This document shows positions 1 to 11,639 of a DNA stretch of 45,791 nucleotides, piece by piece; the first letter of the stretch is position 1; each line of letters starts with the position of its first letter. Source of the stretch: Poteriospumella lacustris (lineage: Eukaryota > Sar > Chrysophyceae > Chromulinales > Dinobryaceae). The translations under genes and the position numbers were made by a program. The notes under the pieces were generated by a model. The model made no database searches, was not told where the DNA came from, and was given only the letters and a program-made list of their open reading frames with translations. Where the stretch lies: assembly GCA_008000375.1 (NCBI GenBank), contig SMOI01000048.1, positions 106,751-152,541 of the forward strand, read 5' to 3'.

Positions 1-32
1 CCGTTGTCACCCCGTTGTCACCCCGTTGTCAC
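1..32. repeat. Short 11-bp tandem repeat
   Basis: The unit cccgttgtcac occurs about three times in a row at the window edge; the first copy is cut by the window start. It may be the end of a longer minisatellite outside the window. Confidence 0.85.
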
Positions 33-2289
33 TCCGCCACCACTTCGTTGTGGAGGTGGCACTGTGTCACGCTTGGCTGCTTTCGCTCTCATGTCATTCG
101 ATGTCCTTCGGAAAGGGATGAATCAACAGAATGTGATTTACTGGAGCCTTGCCTCGGCCAGGCATCTACTTCGACCAGATATCAACCACACAACGAAGCT
201 GAAAGGTCTTCGTTTGGGAGAAGATGCGCTTTTTCTCTCTTTGAGAAGATCTTCGATCCATTTTCTGCTCCAACAAGTCGACGAGGCATTGTCGTTTGTG
301 GCAGCAGCTCTTCGATCAGCAATATGTTCATCTTGCTTGATTTTTCAAGTGTTGAGTTCTTTATTACATCATGGCAATCTCGAATGACTCCTCGAGCTCA
401 TTCTATTCTATCGATCATCCTGGTCGATTCCTCTACTTCTTGGGTTTTCAATTCTCAATCCTCAATCCGAAAGGCCTCCTGAAAGTTGAACAAGATTTCT
501 TCGCCCAGCGTCTTCGCTTAGGAACTGGGACCCAACAAACATGTGGGTTGGACACGATGAGAAATGGGGTCACATGAAAAGGACTTAAAGGGAAATGTCG
601 GGGTCTGGAAATGTGTCAGACTTGGTTAGGAAATCATAACATCCTCATCGCATTGCTTCAAGCTTCATCAATGTGAGCCTCACTTTAGTTTGATATCACT
701 CTACAAGAACCTAACAACGACTTTTCATAGGGAAATTTGACTCGAAACCACATCCCCGGAGAGGAGCATCACTTTCGAGGTTAGGCAACTTTCAAGATTC
801 TCAAGTATCGCGTTATTTTTTCAGCGTGGCACCGCGACAAGAGCACGGCACCAAGGAAACTTATTTGCAAATGTGAATAAGTCATCGCCTATGCCGCTAT
901 CAACAACAATCTCCGACCCTTTTTCCAATGTGAGCTTCGGCGCTGACGAGTGTCATTCTCAGTCTCCATCACGCTTAGTTCACTCTGCAACTCTTCCCTC
1001 TGGATTGGCGAGTCGATTTCTCAGTGCAATTAATGGGAAGAGTCGTGACGAGACATCCACTTTTGTCATATTTTGGCATCTCAAAGTTTTTGAATGGGCA
1101 GTTTGACTGGTTTGTTGTCGGTGGGGGTTTAGAATCAGTGTTAATAAGCAGATGCAGTGATAGTATTTCGTCGCGGTAGATCGCTTCGGCTTGTCTCTAT
1201 CTTCCATCTGCTTCTCAAACAGCTTCTTCATTGCTGTTTGATTGAGAATCGCCCGATATATTCTACTATATCAAAATTGTCAACGATCAGCGTACCTGGC
1301 GCATGGTGCAGGTTTCTCCTTTCTGTACTGGTGTTTATCCTATCTGTGGTTTTCTGGAGACGATGTCCTTGTCCACAGAGAACCTAATCTTTCCTCCACA
1401 ACGTTTGAGGAAACTGTCCTTAACTGATTGATCCATCTATATACAAACGTTTTGACCAATGCATCGACAAGTCAAACAACAATGGAAAGCAGAAACACTT
1501 CGTTCCAATGGAAAACGACACCATATCATTGGGCAAACAGCAACAGCGCTTTGGAAGTTTTGTGAGTTTCATATCTTTATACACTAAACTCTCGGTGATA
1601 TCTTCTTGTTTTATCATTGCGACTATTGGGCTGCACTATCTGGATGGTCTTCAAAGTACGGCATTGGCAATCGATCATCAAGTTTAATCGAACGCCAGGT
1701 CTATGAGATAGAGGGACAGAATGTGACTGCAATGGTTGTTTTGTCGCGACGGGCTACACTCAAGTTCATAATTGCCCGTCTCAATTCTCAACCTATCATC
1801 GGATAACAATCCATATGGCTTTCGAAGACCATCGAATTTTATCTTGATCGAGAGTTCGATTCGGGATCGTTTCCACTCGTATCGGTATTTATCGGTATGA
1901 ATAATTCCACTCGTATGGATCTCTATGTCTGATCGATTATCCACAACAGATGGGGAAGAATCTCATCATACATACGATGATATGAGCGCTGCCTGCCAGG
2001 ACTCTCTGGATTCTATCTGTTTGTCAATAAATCCGTTGACTTGGCCTCACAAACAGTCGATGTCTGCAGATGAAATACTATGCCTATCGTGTCATTTTCG
2101 GCGTGAATTTCAGAGAGATGATCCTGTTGAACGACTCGACGATCACAAGGACGGTATGATATACGCCAATCCTCGAATGGCTGCAATCGCAATTTCATCG
2201 TTGGTTAATATGCAAGGCTTCTCTTGCTATTTATTGAAAATTCTTCGAAGTATCCAGGCGTTATGTTATCGACATCGCCGTGAATGAGG

Positions 2290-2397
2290 TCGGCACTGCA
2301 AAATTGGAGAAGACTGATCTTCTCGCATGATCGTCTTCACGCAGTGAAACATCCAACCAAAGAGCAGAGTCAGTCTTCTCCAATTTCACGGTGCCGA
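2290..2397. repeat. Inverted repeat with 28-bp arms
   Basis: The arms are 2290–2317 and 2370–2397, matching at about 25 of 28 positions with the shared core aattggagaagactga. The spacer is about 52 bp, so either strand could form a hairpin. No coding frame or transposase accompanies it. It could be a miniature fold-back element or a remnant of one. Confidence 0.75.
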
Positions 2398-2493
2398 TCA
2401 CATAATACGAACCAATGGGAGTGTGCCTTGTAACAACATATCTTGCTCTACCATGAGTTGATTTTTAATCGTTGTGGGAGCTTTTGCAAATGA

Positions 2494-2706
2494 TCATGGT
2501 CCGAACAACTGCCTTCCAACCAACCGACTGACCGTGTATTCCCCAAACTCCCAGACATAGTCTAATAAAATAAACGAGTCTCGATTGTACACTTCCACTT
2601 CTCGAAGGTGTCCACCTGCATTTAGTCCATTCACGACATGGAACACAGTTGCAGCGGAACAAGCATAGACCAATTTTGTTGCAGCTTCTTTCGGCCCACT
2701 CAATGA
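2494..2706 (-). other. Possible terminal exon or gene remnant
   Basis: A minus-strand frame of 70 residues starts directly after an AAGTAG that could be a splice acceptor and ends in TGA. Its translation has protein-like composition (for example the stretch DSFILLDYVWEFGEYTVSRL) and no low-complexity sequence. It has no ATG start, and I cannot find a convincing upstream exon. I do not recognise the family. It may be a decayed gene fragment or chance. Confidence 0.2.
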
Positions 2707-3209
2707 AACCTACTTAAGAAGTACCGTCTCACTTCAACCACCTCAGTCAACGTAAGGAAGATTGGCGAGTGTGGCGATATTCTTTAGGCCAGAACAATTT
2801 GGCAGGTTAATATTGATAAATGCTTGCACAAGCTCGAGAAAGTATAAGCCGAAGCCACAATACGACCGACTGACGCTATTCGGTGGTCCGAGCATCTCTC
2901 CCATTTCTTCTCGACAAGGGCTCTATGAATCGAAACGGCGTATGTCGGTCGCCCGGCGGCTCGCGGTATCCTGAATGGACACGGCACAAATGCGTTTTGA
3001 CCGCTTTGTGTTTTTTCGCTTGGTTTGCCCCGAACATCTCAGCTCTACTTGACTGAGGTGAAATAAGTCTATCATTGGACCAGCTCTTGTTTGCTGAGTT
3101 AGACGACGCATTATCGTCGCTTTCGCTGCAGAACTTTTATTTTATCACCTGCGGGCTAGCTGAGGCAAAATTTATTTTCATCTTATTTGCCCAATCTGTT
3201 TCGTTAGCC

Positions 3210-4819
3210 ATGCAGGAAGGCGATGTCATCGACCAGGACCCAAATGCAGATTCTGGAGGTACAGAATTCGCTCTTGATCTGCAATCATCCTTTTGCTCAT
3301 TTTTGCAACGCTCTTGTAGGTGATACTATCACGGCTTTGGAGTACAGCTCAACGGGGGAGTATCTAGCCACAGGTGACAGAAATGGGCGAATCACAGTTT
3401 TGCGAATGGACATGGAGGCGAAAGCACAGGTAAAGTGATTCCGAAAATTCTTTTGGAGAGCTCTTGTGACCCTCCTTTTGTTTGGTCTTTTAGAGGGGAC
3501 AGGAAACATGGCTACCGTATTTTCAGTTTCTCTCACACGAAGCAGAGTTTGATTTTTTGAAGAGTTTGGAAATTGAAGGAAAAATCAATCAAATAAAGTT
3601 TTGCCAACCATCTTCCTCCTCCAACAACTTCATATTATCTGCAAACGGTAAGTATATGTTTGTTGCGGTCTATTCAGTGTGGGAATACTTATGCTCGGTG
3701 TGTATTTCTGCAGACAAAACAATAAAACTGTGGCGCGTAGGGCCGCAAAAACGGTACTACAACAGTACCGTGGCAGATTACAACGCCACTGGTCGTATAA
3801 GGCTTCCCACAGCCGAATCAACAGTGGAATCGCTGCAGGCCATCAACAAGCGTGTCTATTCGAACGCGCATGCGTATCACATCAACTCTCTGGCGCTTTG
3901 CACGGACAACGAAACCTTTTTCTCTGCGGACGATCTGCGCGTGAACTGGTGGCGATTGGACTCGTCAGATACGGCTTTTAATCTGATAGATATCAAGCCA
4001 GAGAACATGGAGGAGCTAACAGAGGTCATCACCGCAGTGCAGTGCCATCCCACCGCCTGCAACTTGCTTATCTACTCTTCGTCACGTGGGGCTATCAAAG
4101 TCTGTGACACCAGGCTGTCGGCACTGTGTACATCTTATCCGCGAATTTATTCCGACCAAACAGCCACCGCCGTGTCCAAGTCCTTTATCACCGACATTCT
4201 AAACTCGATTTCGGATGTCGCGTACAGCAGCGATGGCCGGTACATCATCGCACGCGATTACCTCACCATCAAAATCTGGGACGTCAACATGGAGCGGCGT
4301 CCAGTGAAAACCATTGCGTTACACGACTATTTGCGCCCGATGTTATATGATTTGTACACGTCGGATACGATTTTCGACAAATTCGAAGTGTGTTGCTCGG
4401 CCGACGGCCGGTCAGTGGCCACGGGGTCGTATTCGAACCAACTAAAAGTATTCCACCAAGATGGACGAGGCTTGCGCAACGTGGATTTACCGCAAACGTT
4501 GGATGGATCTAGCTCTGCGGCGATGATGATCGCACAAGACCCGGAAGATCACAGCAACGGCAGCAGTAACGGCAGCCTGCGGGACGTCACGAAAGGCATG
4601 GAGCGAACTCGAATCAGTCACAGCAACAACAATAGCAGCAGTAGTAACAGTAATGGCAGTGGTAGTAACAGCAGCCGAAAGCCTGGGGGTGGCACCACCG
4701 GTGCCACCAATCCGCAGGAAGTGCGTTTGGAAGAGAAAGTGCTACACTGTGCCTGGCATCCGACATCCAACACGATTGCGGTGGCCGGGAAAGTGGGTCT
4801 GTGTTTGTACAAGGTGTAG
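3210..4819 (+). CDS. PPP2R2: PP2A regulatory subunit B55 (PR55), WD40 propeller
   Basis: This is the B55 regulatory subunit of protein phosphatase 2A, a seven-bladed WD40 propeller that directs the phosphatase to substrates in mitotic exit and signalling. Four exons give a 472-residue product, the usual family length: 3210–3258, 3320–3429, 3494–3647 and 3714–4819. The introns are 61, 64 and 66 bp, all GT–AG, and the joined frame is open throughout. Family signatures visible are LATGDRNGRITVLR, FDFLKSLEIEGKINQIKF, DKTIKLWRV, NAHAYHINSLAL, SADDLRVNWWRLD, NMEELTEVITAVQCHP and IFDKFEVCCSADGRSVATGS. Unusual is a linker of about 70 residues rich in Ser, Asn and Gly (about 4540–4720), inserted between the last two blades where animal B55 has a short Lys-rich loop. 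The start is the first ATG in frame with exon 2. The sequence alone does not show which isoform or substrates apply. Confidence 0.95.
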
Positions 4820-5082
4820 CGCGCTGGGCTGGTCTTGTTGGACAACACCGTCGGGTCCATTCCCCCATTACTGTTCATATAGGATTGTTATATCTGATTT
4901 CACCAATATTTCTCTTTCTCTTTTGTACGTTCTTTTTTCACCCCTCGCCGCCTGTGGTTGTGTTGGTTTTCTTTCTTTGGTGTTTCTTTTCTTGGGTTTT
5001 AAGCTGTGGCTGACGACGCGATCCGAGCCCGATCCACAAAACGCCTTCGTCGTGTTTTGTCGCTCGTGTGTCTCTGCTGTTG

Positions 5083-5250
5083 TCTTTGTAACTGCTTTTA
5101 ACTAAGTTATGTTTGCAGTTTGAATGGCCGTGTTGGCTCCGCTGGCGATATGATGCTCTCTCCGACACACCCTCTCCTTCCTCCACCGAAAGCGCTGCTT
5201 TCCTTCAAACGCTGCGCACATAACTTAGTTAAAGGCAGTTACAGTGCCAA
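5083..5250. repeat. Imperfect inverted repeat, core arms 23 bp
   Basis: The core arms 5089–5111 and 5219–5241 are reverse complements with one mismatch, sharing cataacttagttaaa. Weaker pairing continues inward (gcag…tttgaa against its complement), giving arms of about 35–40 bp around a spacer of about 90 bp. It sits about 270 bp after the B55 stop and could form a hairpin or be a small fold-back element. Confidence 0.7.
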
Positions 5251-7082
5251 CCACCGCCTCGAGTGGCACCTGCACAGCGCACAGCGCACAGAGCACAAGT
5301 GTCACTGCTTCGACCGCCTGCTGCCCACCACCCTGCCGCAGGTGGTGCTTGGTGTTGCTGCCTCCGGTCCACACAGCGACTGCGACTGCAGCTAGGGGCG
5401 GGGAGGAAACAGCTGCCCGTCTGGGGTCACCAGGAGGCTGCCTGGCCCTGGCGGTGGGGCCGTCTCTGTGATTCGGATGCTCACAACACATACAGAACGT
5501 CGTTGTGTAGGTTTTTACTTAGAATAGACTTGTGGGGACAGAAGGGAAGCGTGGTACGAGAACGAGAAAGCTCCTCAGACGGCGGAGAGACGCCACACCG
5601 CTGGCCAGGCGCAGCTCCGCGTCCTGGACCACGTCCCATCAAACGAATGCAAGCGAATTTATCTTATTTCTCGCCCCCTTCCGAGGCACAACACGACGAC
5701 ACCGCCCCCCTTCAGCCCCTCCAGTCCCCCATACGATATCAGATGAGGCGAGGGAGATGGGGGGGGGGGCAGGGCAGTGACGTGACGTGACGCGCCTCGC
5801 GGAGGCCGCCAACAGTTGAACGTGGGACAATCAAAAGAACTCTCAAAACGGCCAAAACAAGCCTCTCAAACGCATAACATAGCGAAGCAACACACAGCGC
5901 ACAGCACAGCGCACAACAGCAACCGACGCACAGACAGCAACAGATTCAGTTCAGAAGACACCGCAACAAAGAACAAAACGACGACGCCCGCCGCGTACCA
6001 CACGGCAGCGGGGTGACCGACGGGCGCGTCGTCGAGTGTATCGGTGACGTAACGTAACGTGCAATGTAGAGGGGGTGTAGGTGGGTTAGAGCAGCAGTAG
6101 CAGCGGCAGCGGCAAACGGCCGGCAGCCAGCGTATACAGTATATACAACAGACGGCGACAGCAAACGGCGATCAATGAGGTGGGGGGGGGGTGGCGGTGC
6201 GGCGGCAAAAACTGCTCACGACGACCACGACAACGACAGAGACAATGAAAATGAGAAAATGCGGCGGGGAAAACAGCGCGTGGGGAACCAACGCGAGAGG
6301 GGGACGGGGCGGTGCGAGGGGAACAAAAAAAACGGGGCACCGATGAAGAGAAACCGACGAACGGGGCGACACGAAGGGGGCAGGACGGTAGGCGGGGGGT
6401 AGACGGAGGGGTAGAGGGGTAGAGGGGGGGGCTTCACATGGGCAAACGGCGACGGGCGGTGGGGTCTGGAGGACATTCGACAACGATGGGCGATGACCCG
6501 CAGCGGTTCCCGTGGGGCTAATGATGATGGGGGGGGGGCGGCGGCGGGGGGGAGAAGAAACTGGCCCCCACCCGCCGCGGGGACGGCGGCGTACTGGTGA
6601 AGCGACTGACTGGGAACGATGGCGCGGCCATGGCACCGGCGACGGTACCGGCGATGGCACCGGCGACGGCGAAGGCACCGCGGCAAAAGAAATCAAACGA
6701 AAAACAAGGGCAGAGAGTAGGGCGCGGGGGAGCAGGGGGGGGGGGGCAGAGGTGGTGGGACGAGAAAACGTGGCAAACGAACTCGGCGACACGCGGACGC
6801 CACGAAAAAACGAACGGGGACTGCGACTGCGACTGCGACTGACTGGGCAAACGAATACGGCGGGGGGTGTGGGTGGGGCGGTGGGGCGGTGGACACGCGC
6901 GGCAGATGACGCAGCCGCGGCGCCACACGACACACTCACGACACACTCACGACACACACGCCCAGAGGGGTGTGGGGGGGGGGGAACAGACAACAGAACA
7001 AACGTAGCGGACGAACAGTGGCGGTAGTAGTATGGGAGAGGTGGCGTGGGGAAAACGAATACGACGATATTGAGGCGCGGCT

Positions 7083-7100
7083 GGGGCCGGGGCCGGGGCC
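7083..7100 (+). repeat. Three GGGGCC units next to a G-tract
   Basis: GGGGCC is repeated three times and followed within about 10 bases by a run of a dozen G. The spacing of G-runs meets the usual pattern for an intramolecular G-quadruplex on the + strand. It lies in the thymine-poor interval downstream of the LOV gene. Confidence 0.7.
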
Positions 7101-7725
7101 GGCGGTGTGGGGGGGGGGGGACGTTAGGGAAATCAACGGGACGAGGACGCCCCCCCCCCTCCGCGGGGCCCGAGGCACGCGCAGAGAGACCGATACGAGC
7201 GAGCGATGAGAGCGACAGAGAGAGCGACAGAGGGAGAGAGAGAGAGAGGGAGAGAGAGGGAGGGAGGGGAAACAGAGGCAACAGAGGCAACAGGGGCAAT
7301 AGATGCAGCCGCGGCGGCGGCGGGGTAGAGGGACGACGTGTGGCCGCGCGGGGGCGGGGCACACCGCCCGACCGAACGCCGCGGCACCGATCGCGACACA
7401 AGAGACAGGCAGAGACACACACCACACGGGCGAGACACGTGGGACACACACACAGAGAGAAGGCACAGCCTCGAGCCCGCGTCGCGGGGAGAGGAACAGA
7501 CAACGAAGAGCGACAGATGCGGCGGCGACGGGGCACGAGGGAGGCGGTAGGACGGTGGGGGGTGGGGGAATGGGCAACAGTCGGCGGACAGACGAGCGAC
7601 ACGACACAGAGACAGGCGCGGGGACACACAGCGCGAGGCGAGACGCGGCACAAACAGGTGGGACACACTCACGACACACACGAGACACACACGAGACACG
7701 CGGGAGACACAGACGCAGCGCAGCG

Positions 7726-10430
7726 TTAGACGAGGACGAGCGGCAGGATGCGTAGGAGGTCGTCGATGAGTTCGAGTTTCTCGCTGAGCACGCGCCATCG
7801 CGCGCGGTCGTACGCCTGCTGCTGCAGCTGCCACGTGGTGTGTTGTCGCTCGTGGTGTGTCGCGGCGGCGTCGGGGTCGGCGTCGGCGTCGTCGTAGTCG
7901 TCGACGGCCTGCAGCGACTGGCGGCGCGGCCCCGGCGGCGTGGCAATGCCGGCGGTCGGGGCGGCGGTCGCGTTGCTGTGGCGACGGTGCGCCGCGGGGC
8001 CACTGGCGGCGAGCGACGATTTCATGAGAAACGTCGTGTCGCGGCGGTGGGGGTGGTGGGGGTCGGCTGCGTGCGGACTGGTCGCCGGCGTCGACGTCGG
8101 CGACGACAACGCGGCGCCGTGGGCACCGGGCGGCGGCTTGTCGGGCGTCGAGCGTTTGCTGCGGGCGCCCGACGGGGACGTCGACGTCGACGACGACGAC
8201 GACGAGGCCGCGCCAGCGCCGCGGTAGCCGAAGCGCAGGATCCGTCGCCACGTCGCGTCGCCGCCGTCGCGGCGGTCGAAGGCGGCCGCTGCGGCGGCGT
8301 CGTCATCGTCGCCGCCGCTGAGGCTCCGGCCGCGGTACCGACCGCTGCGTGTCCCCGTCGCGACCGATCCACCGTCGCCGCCGCCGCCATCGTCGTCGAC
8401 CAGCGACGTCGACGCGTCTTCGTCCTCCTCCGTCAGCGGACACTGCAGCCCCAGCACGTACACCATCTCCCCTCCCCCGCCGCCGCCGCCCCCGCCGCTG
8501 CTGGTGCCCCGCGCGTAGATCGGTTTGAGCGCCAGCAAATTGCGAAAGACGCTGCCGTTCTTCCGCTTGTTCGTGAGCGCGACCTTGCAACACGCGTGTC
8601 GCTCGCGCAGCGCGTGCTGCAGCTGCTCGACCTGGCCCATCTCGGTGCACTCTTCGCTCTGCAGGAAGCGACAGTTGCGTCCGAGCACTTCGTCGCGGCC
8701 GTAGCCCGTCAGCTTCTCGAACGCGCGGTTCACGTAGAGCAACGGGAACGTGTCGCTGTCGCCGAGGCCGCCGCCGCCGCAACCGCCGCCGCTGCGACGA
8801 GACGAGGCGACGTCGTTGTCGTAGACGGCGGCGACGGCGGCGGACGTCGCGGTGGACAACGGCGACGCGGCGTGGTGCGTCGGCGTGTTCGACGTCGTCG
8901 ACGGGACCGTCGCGCGGGCGATCGTCACGCTGACGGGCAGCGACTCGAGCAGCGCCCACAGCGTCTGCGTCAACGCGGCGGGGCTGCCGCCCGCGGGGCC
9001 CAGCGACCGCGACGGACCCGTCGCAGGCGCAGCGCCGCCGTTGCCGCCGCCGCCGCCGTTGAGAAGCAGCCGCAGCAGTTTGTCGCTGGCCATCGCCAGC
9101 GCCGGCGTCGTCGCCGTCGGCTGCGCCATCGTCGCCGCCGTCGCGGGGATCTGCAACGGTTCGCCGTCGAAAATGCGTTTGCGCAGGCCGACGGCGGGGC
9201 TCGGCGCGAGGCCCGCGCCACCGAAACACGCCGACGCGATGGCCGTCGCGCTGTGCACCGGCAGCGCATTGGACGCGGCCGAGGCGGCGTCGTCCTCGGA
9301 CGCCGCGCCACTGCCGCTGGAGTTGCATCGGCTGCGCAGGGCGATGCCGACGGTGTGCGTCGGCGCGAACTGGGCGACGAGGACGTCCTCGACGAGGCCC
9401 ACGAACGCGACGTGCTGCGCCTGCTCCACGCGGCGCATGTGCGCGAGCATCGCGGCCTCCGCGCTGCTCACCGCGCCACGCGCCGCTGCCTCTGCGACGG
9501 CGACGGGAAGCGACGCCGCCGCCGCCGCCGCCGCGGACGACGTCGTCGTCAACGCCGCGTGGCCTTTCGAATCGCTGCGCGACCACGTCGACAGCGCGTG
9601 GCGCAGCTGGCGATGGCTGGCGCTGCGGCCGCTGACGCTGACGCTGGCGCCGTCGGCCGCGACGTGATACGCCGAGCGGCTGCTCGCGAAGAACCACCGC
9701 GACGACTCGTCGAACGGCGACGACGCCGACGACGAAGACGACGACGACGACGCGTAGAACAGCCGCACGGGCGACCGCGAGAGGAGCGACGACCACGACG
9801 CCAGCGAAAACGACGAGAACAGCGACCCGTCGCGATGCGCCGCACCGCCGCCGCCAGTGGCGTCCCCATCGTCGCGGCCATCGCCGCCGACGTCGTAGGC
9901 GTCCGCGACGGTGGCGACGCGGCGACGACGCGTCGAGGTCAGCGACGTCGACGCGAAGAAGCGACGCGACAGCGACGCCGGCGACAGAATCGACAACGCG
10001 GCGGAGGCCGACGACGTCGTCAGCGGCAGCGGCTTCTTCCGCGTCGATGGCCGCTGGCGATCCGCGTCCAGCGGCTGGTCCAACGACGCGTCGGCGGCGA
10101 AGAGATGCGACGAGGTCGACGACACGTGGCCCACCGGCGGCAGCGACGACGACAGCCCGGCGCTGTCGGTGGCGCTTTTGTCGCTGGCGCGTTGGCTCAC
10201 GGCGCTGCCGGTCGGCTGTATCGTCGGCTCGTCGGTGGCGAGGTGCGGGTCGGAGGCGGTGACGCCGCTGTGGTCGAGGAACGACGCGTGCGAATGGTCC
10301 GCCAACGGCGTCGGCGACAGCGGCGCCGTGGTGATCGACGAGCGTTTGCGATTCGTGTGGCTCGCGGCGGAGAGATCCGGCAGGTTGTCGAGAACGAGCG
10401 GCTTGGCGGACTTGGCGGGCGTGTGGTTCG

Positions 10431-10463
<33 letters not shown>

Positions 10464-11121
10464 CGCCAAGGTCGCGTTGCGACGCCTTCGGAAGGAGCAA
10501 CAGGCGCCGCTCACTGCGCATCGCGGCGAACAAACTGACGCCCTGTTGCTGGACGTGCCAGTCTTGATACGCCGGCGATTCGTAGAAGAAAGGCAGCAGC
10601 ATGGCGACAAAGAGCAGGGCGAAGGACTCCTGCTGGTACACGCTGCCGATGTGGAACGTGTGCAGCGCGAGCATCTTTCGCGCCGGGGCGATCGCCGACG
10701 CGAAGCGATTGATCAGCGTCAGCTTGGGCGGCGGCATGGACATGTCGTGCGACATGTCGTCGTCGGTCACGGACATGAACGACGTCCGTTGGCGATGACG
10801 CAGCTTTGGTTTGTACGGCGCGACGACGGTGAAGAGCTCGTCGCCGTAGAGCTGGTAGACGAGGTCGTCGGCGCCCTGCGAGGCCGACAGAAAGGGCGTC
10901 CCCGTCGATTGCTCCAGTAACGCGGGGACCCAGTCATAGCTGAAGACGAAGGTCACGAACAACTGACACAGCTCGGGATGCTGCACGATCTCTTTCCATC
11001 GGTCTTCCAACGGCTGCGATAACAAATGTTTCAACGAATCCGCGCGATTACACCGTCGGAAAGGCCAAAGTGTCGTCGTCGACAACGATGATGGTGATCC
11101 AATAACGTTGCCATTACCCAT
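7726..11121 (-). CDS. LOV (PAS) domain photoreceptor-like protein, large and disordered
   Basis: A single-exon 1131-residue protein starting at an ATG and ending in TAA. Residues about 789–892 form a LOV domain: LTGYGRDEVLGRNCRFLQ, then LTNKRKNGSVFRNLL, then VYVLGLQCPL. Cys817 in NCRFLQ is the position that forms the flavin adduct in LOV photoreceptors. The Gln of the last strand (GLQ) is kept, so flavin binding and blue-light sensing are plausible. A Gly run interrupts the loop before the last strand. Residues 1–215 look folded and helical. The 215–780 and 900–1110 parts are Ser/Ala/Asp-rich and probably disordered. No kinase, bZIP or GGDEF output domain is visible. The N-terminal helical part could be an output domain such as RGS, since RGS–LOV proteins are known in fungi, but I see no decisive motif. 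The high-GC third positions leave a 1026-codon antisense frame open, which is not a gene. Confidence 0.85.
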
Positions 11122-11639
11122 GGTTGGTTGTTGTCTTGGATTGTTAGTAATAACGGTTGCACATGCGTCCGCACTGCAGAAAAGTCACCGTAAAAATACT
11201 CGTGTCAACGCCTCGGTTCAATAGAAACTCTCGTATCGGGACGAAAAAGGAGGCACAGGAATCATGGGATGCCCCTTTATCCAATCGGTAAATATACTCT
11301 GAGCGATCGGTAAGTATATCGCGAAATAAAATCGTTGGACCTTCCACCGCGGCGGTGGCACCGCCGTCGTCGGTCTCCGCCGCCGCCTCCGCGCACGTAC
11401 GCGACCCAGAAAAACCTACCGCTGGTCTCTGCAAAGAACCCAAATATCTGGGTCTGTCATGGCCGGTGGAACCAGAGTGTGGGTACTTCTGGAATCGTTG
11501 GGCGCATTCGTCACTGGGGCGGCTCGGCAGGTCAATTCAACAACGAAACACATGTGAAAGAGGAAATAGTGCACTCAGTGGTGTGATTCGAAAAGATCAT
11601 CGACATCGTCGTGGAGAAGATAGCCGAAAGAAGCGCGCC
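11122..11639. promoter_or_regulatory. Divergent promoter region, LOV gene and HIU hydrolase
   Basis: The 518 bp between two divergent ATG codons must hold both promoters. No TATA box or other known element stands out. It is inferred from gene orientation only. An open frame continues upstream of the hydrolase ATG, but its translation is not protein-like. Confidence 0.45.

Larger units (their letters stand above)
33..3209. other. Long stretch without a supported gene
   Basis: About 3.2 kb of lower-GC sequence. Open frames here are short (at most about 155 codons), overlap one another in several frames, and match no family I recognise. Their codon composition differs from the GC-rich third positions of the neighbouring genes. 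The stretch holds a 28-bp inverted repeat (2290–2397) and one possible exon remnant on the minus strand (2494–2706). The last few hundred bases should carry the promoter of the B55 gene that starts at 3210. It may be an old repeat or pseudogene-rich intergenic region. Confidence 0.6.
4820..7725. other. Gene-free GC-rich interval, thymine-poor on the + strand
   Basis: It lies between the convergent 3' ends of the B55 gene and the LOV gene. Positions 4820–5100, just after the B55 stop, are T/C-rich. From about 5810 to 7725 the + strand is very poor in T: the 60 bases from 5881 contain none, and those from 7201 contain one. Because stop codons need both A and T, long but meaningless frames open here, including a 498-codon one at 6172–7668 on the minus strand made of Pro, Arg, Ser and Cys repeats. 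G-runs of 9–12 occur at 5760–5769, 6182–6190 and 7108–7120. No RNA gene is recognised. The minus-strand part may include the LOV gene's 3' UTR. Confidence 0.7.

Noticed and set aside
1925-2287. A 120-codon + strand frame as a possible gene.
   Set aside because: It has no recognised domain, overlaps other open frames and lacks the GC-rich third positions of nearby genes.
6172-7668. A 498-codon minus-strand frame rich in Pro, Arg, Ser and Cys.
   Set aside because: The minus strand is almost free of A here, so stop codons cannot occur by composition alone. The translation is repetitive, no domain is seen, and equally open frames exist in other phases.
7840-10920. A 1026-codon + strand frame, Arg-rich, opposite the LOV gene.
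   Set aside because: It is the mirror of a GC-rich coding sequence that avoids codons whose complements are stops. The LOV domain on the other strand is clear.
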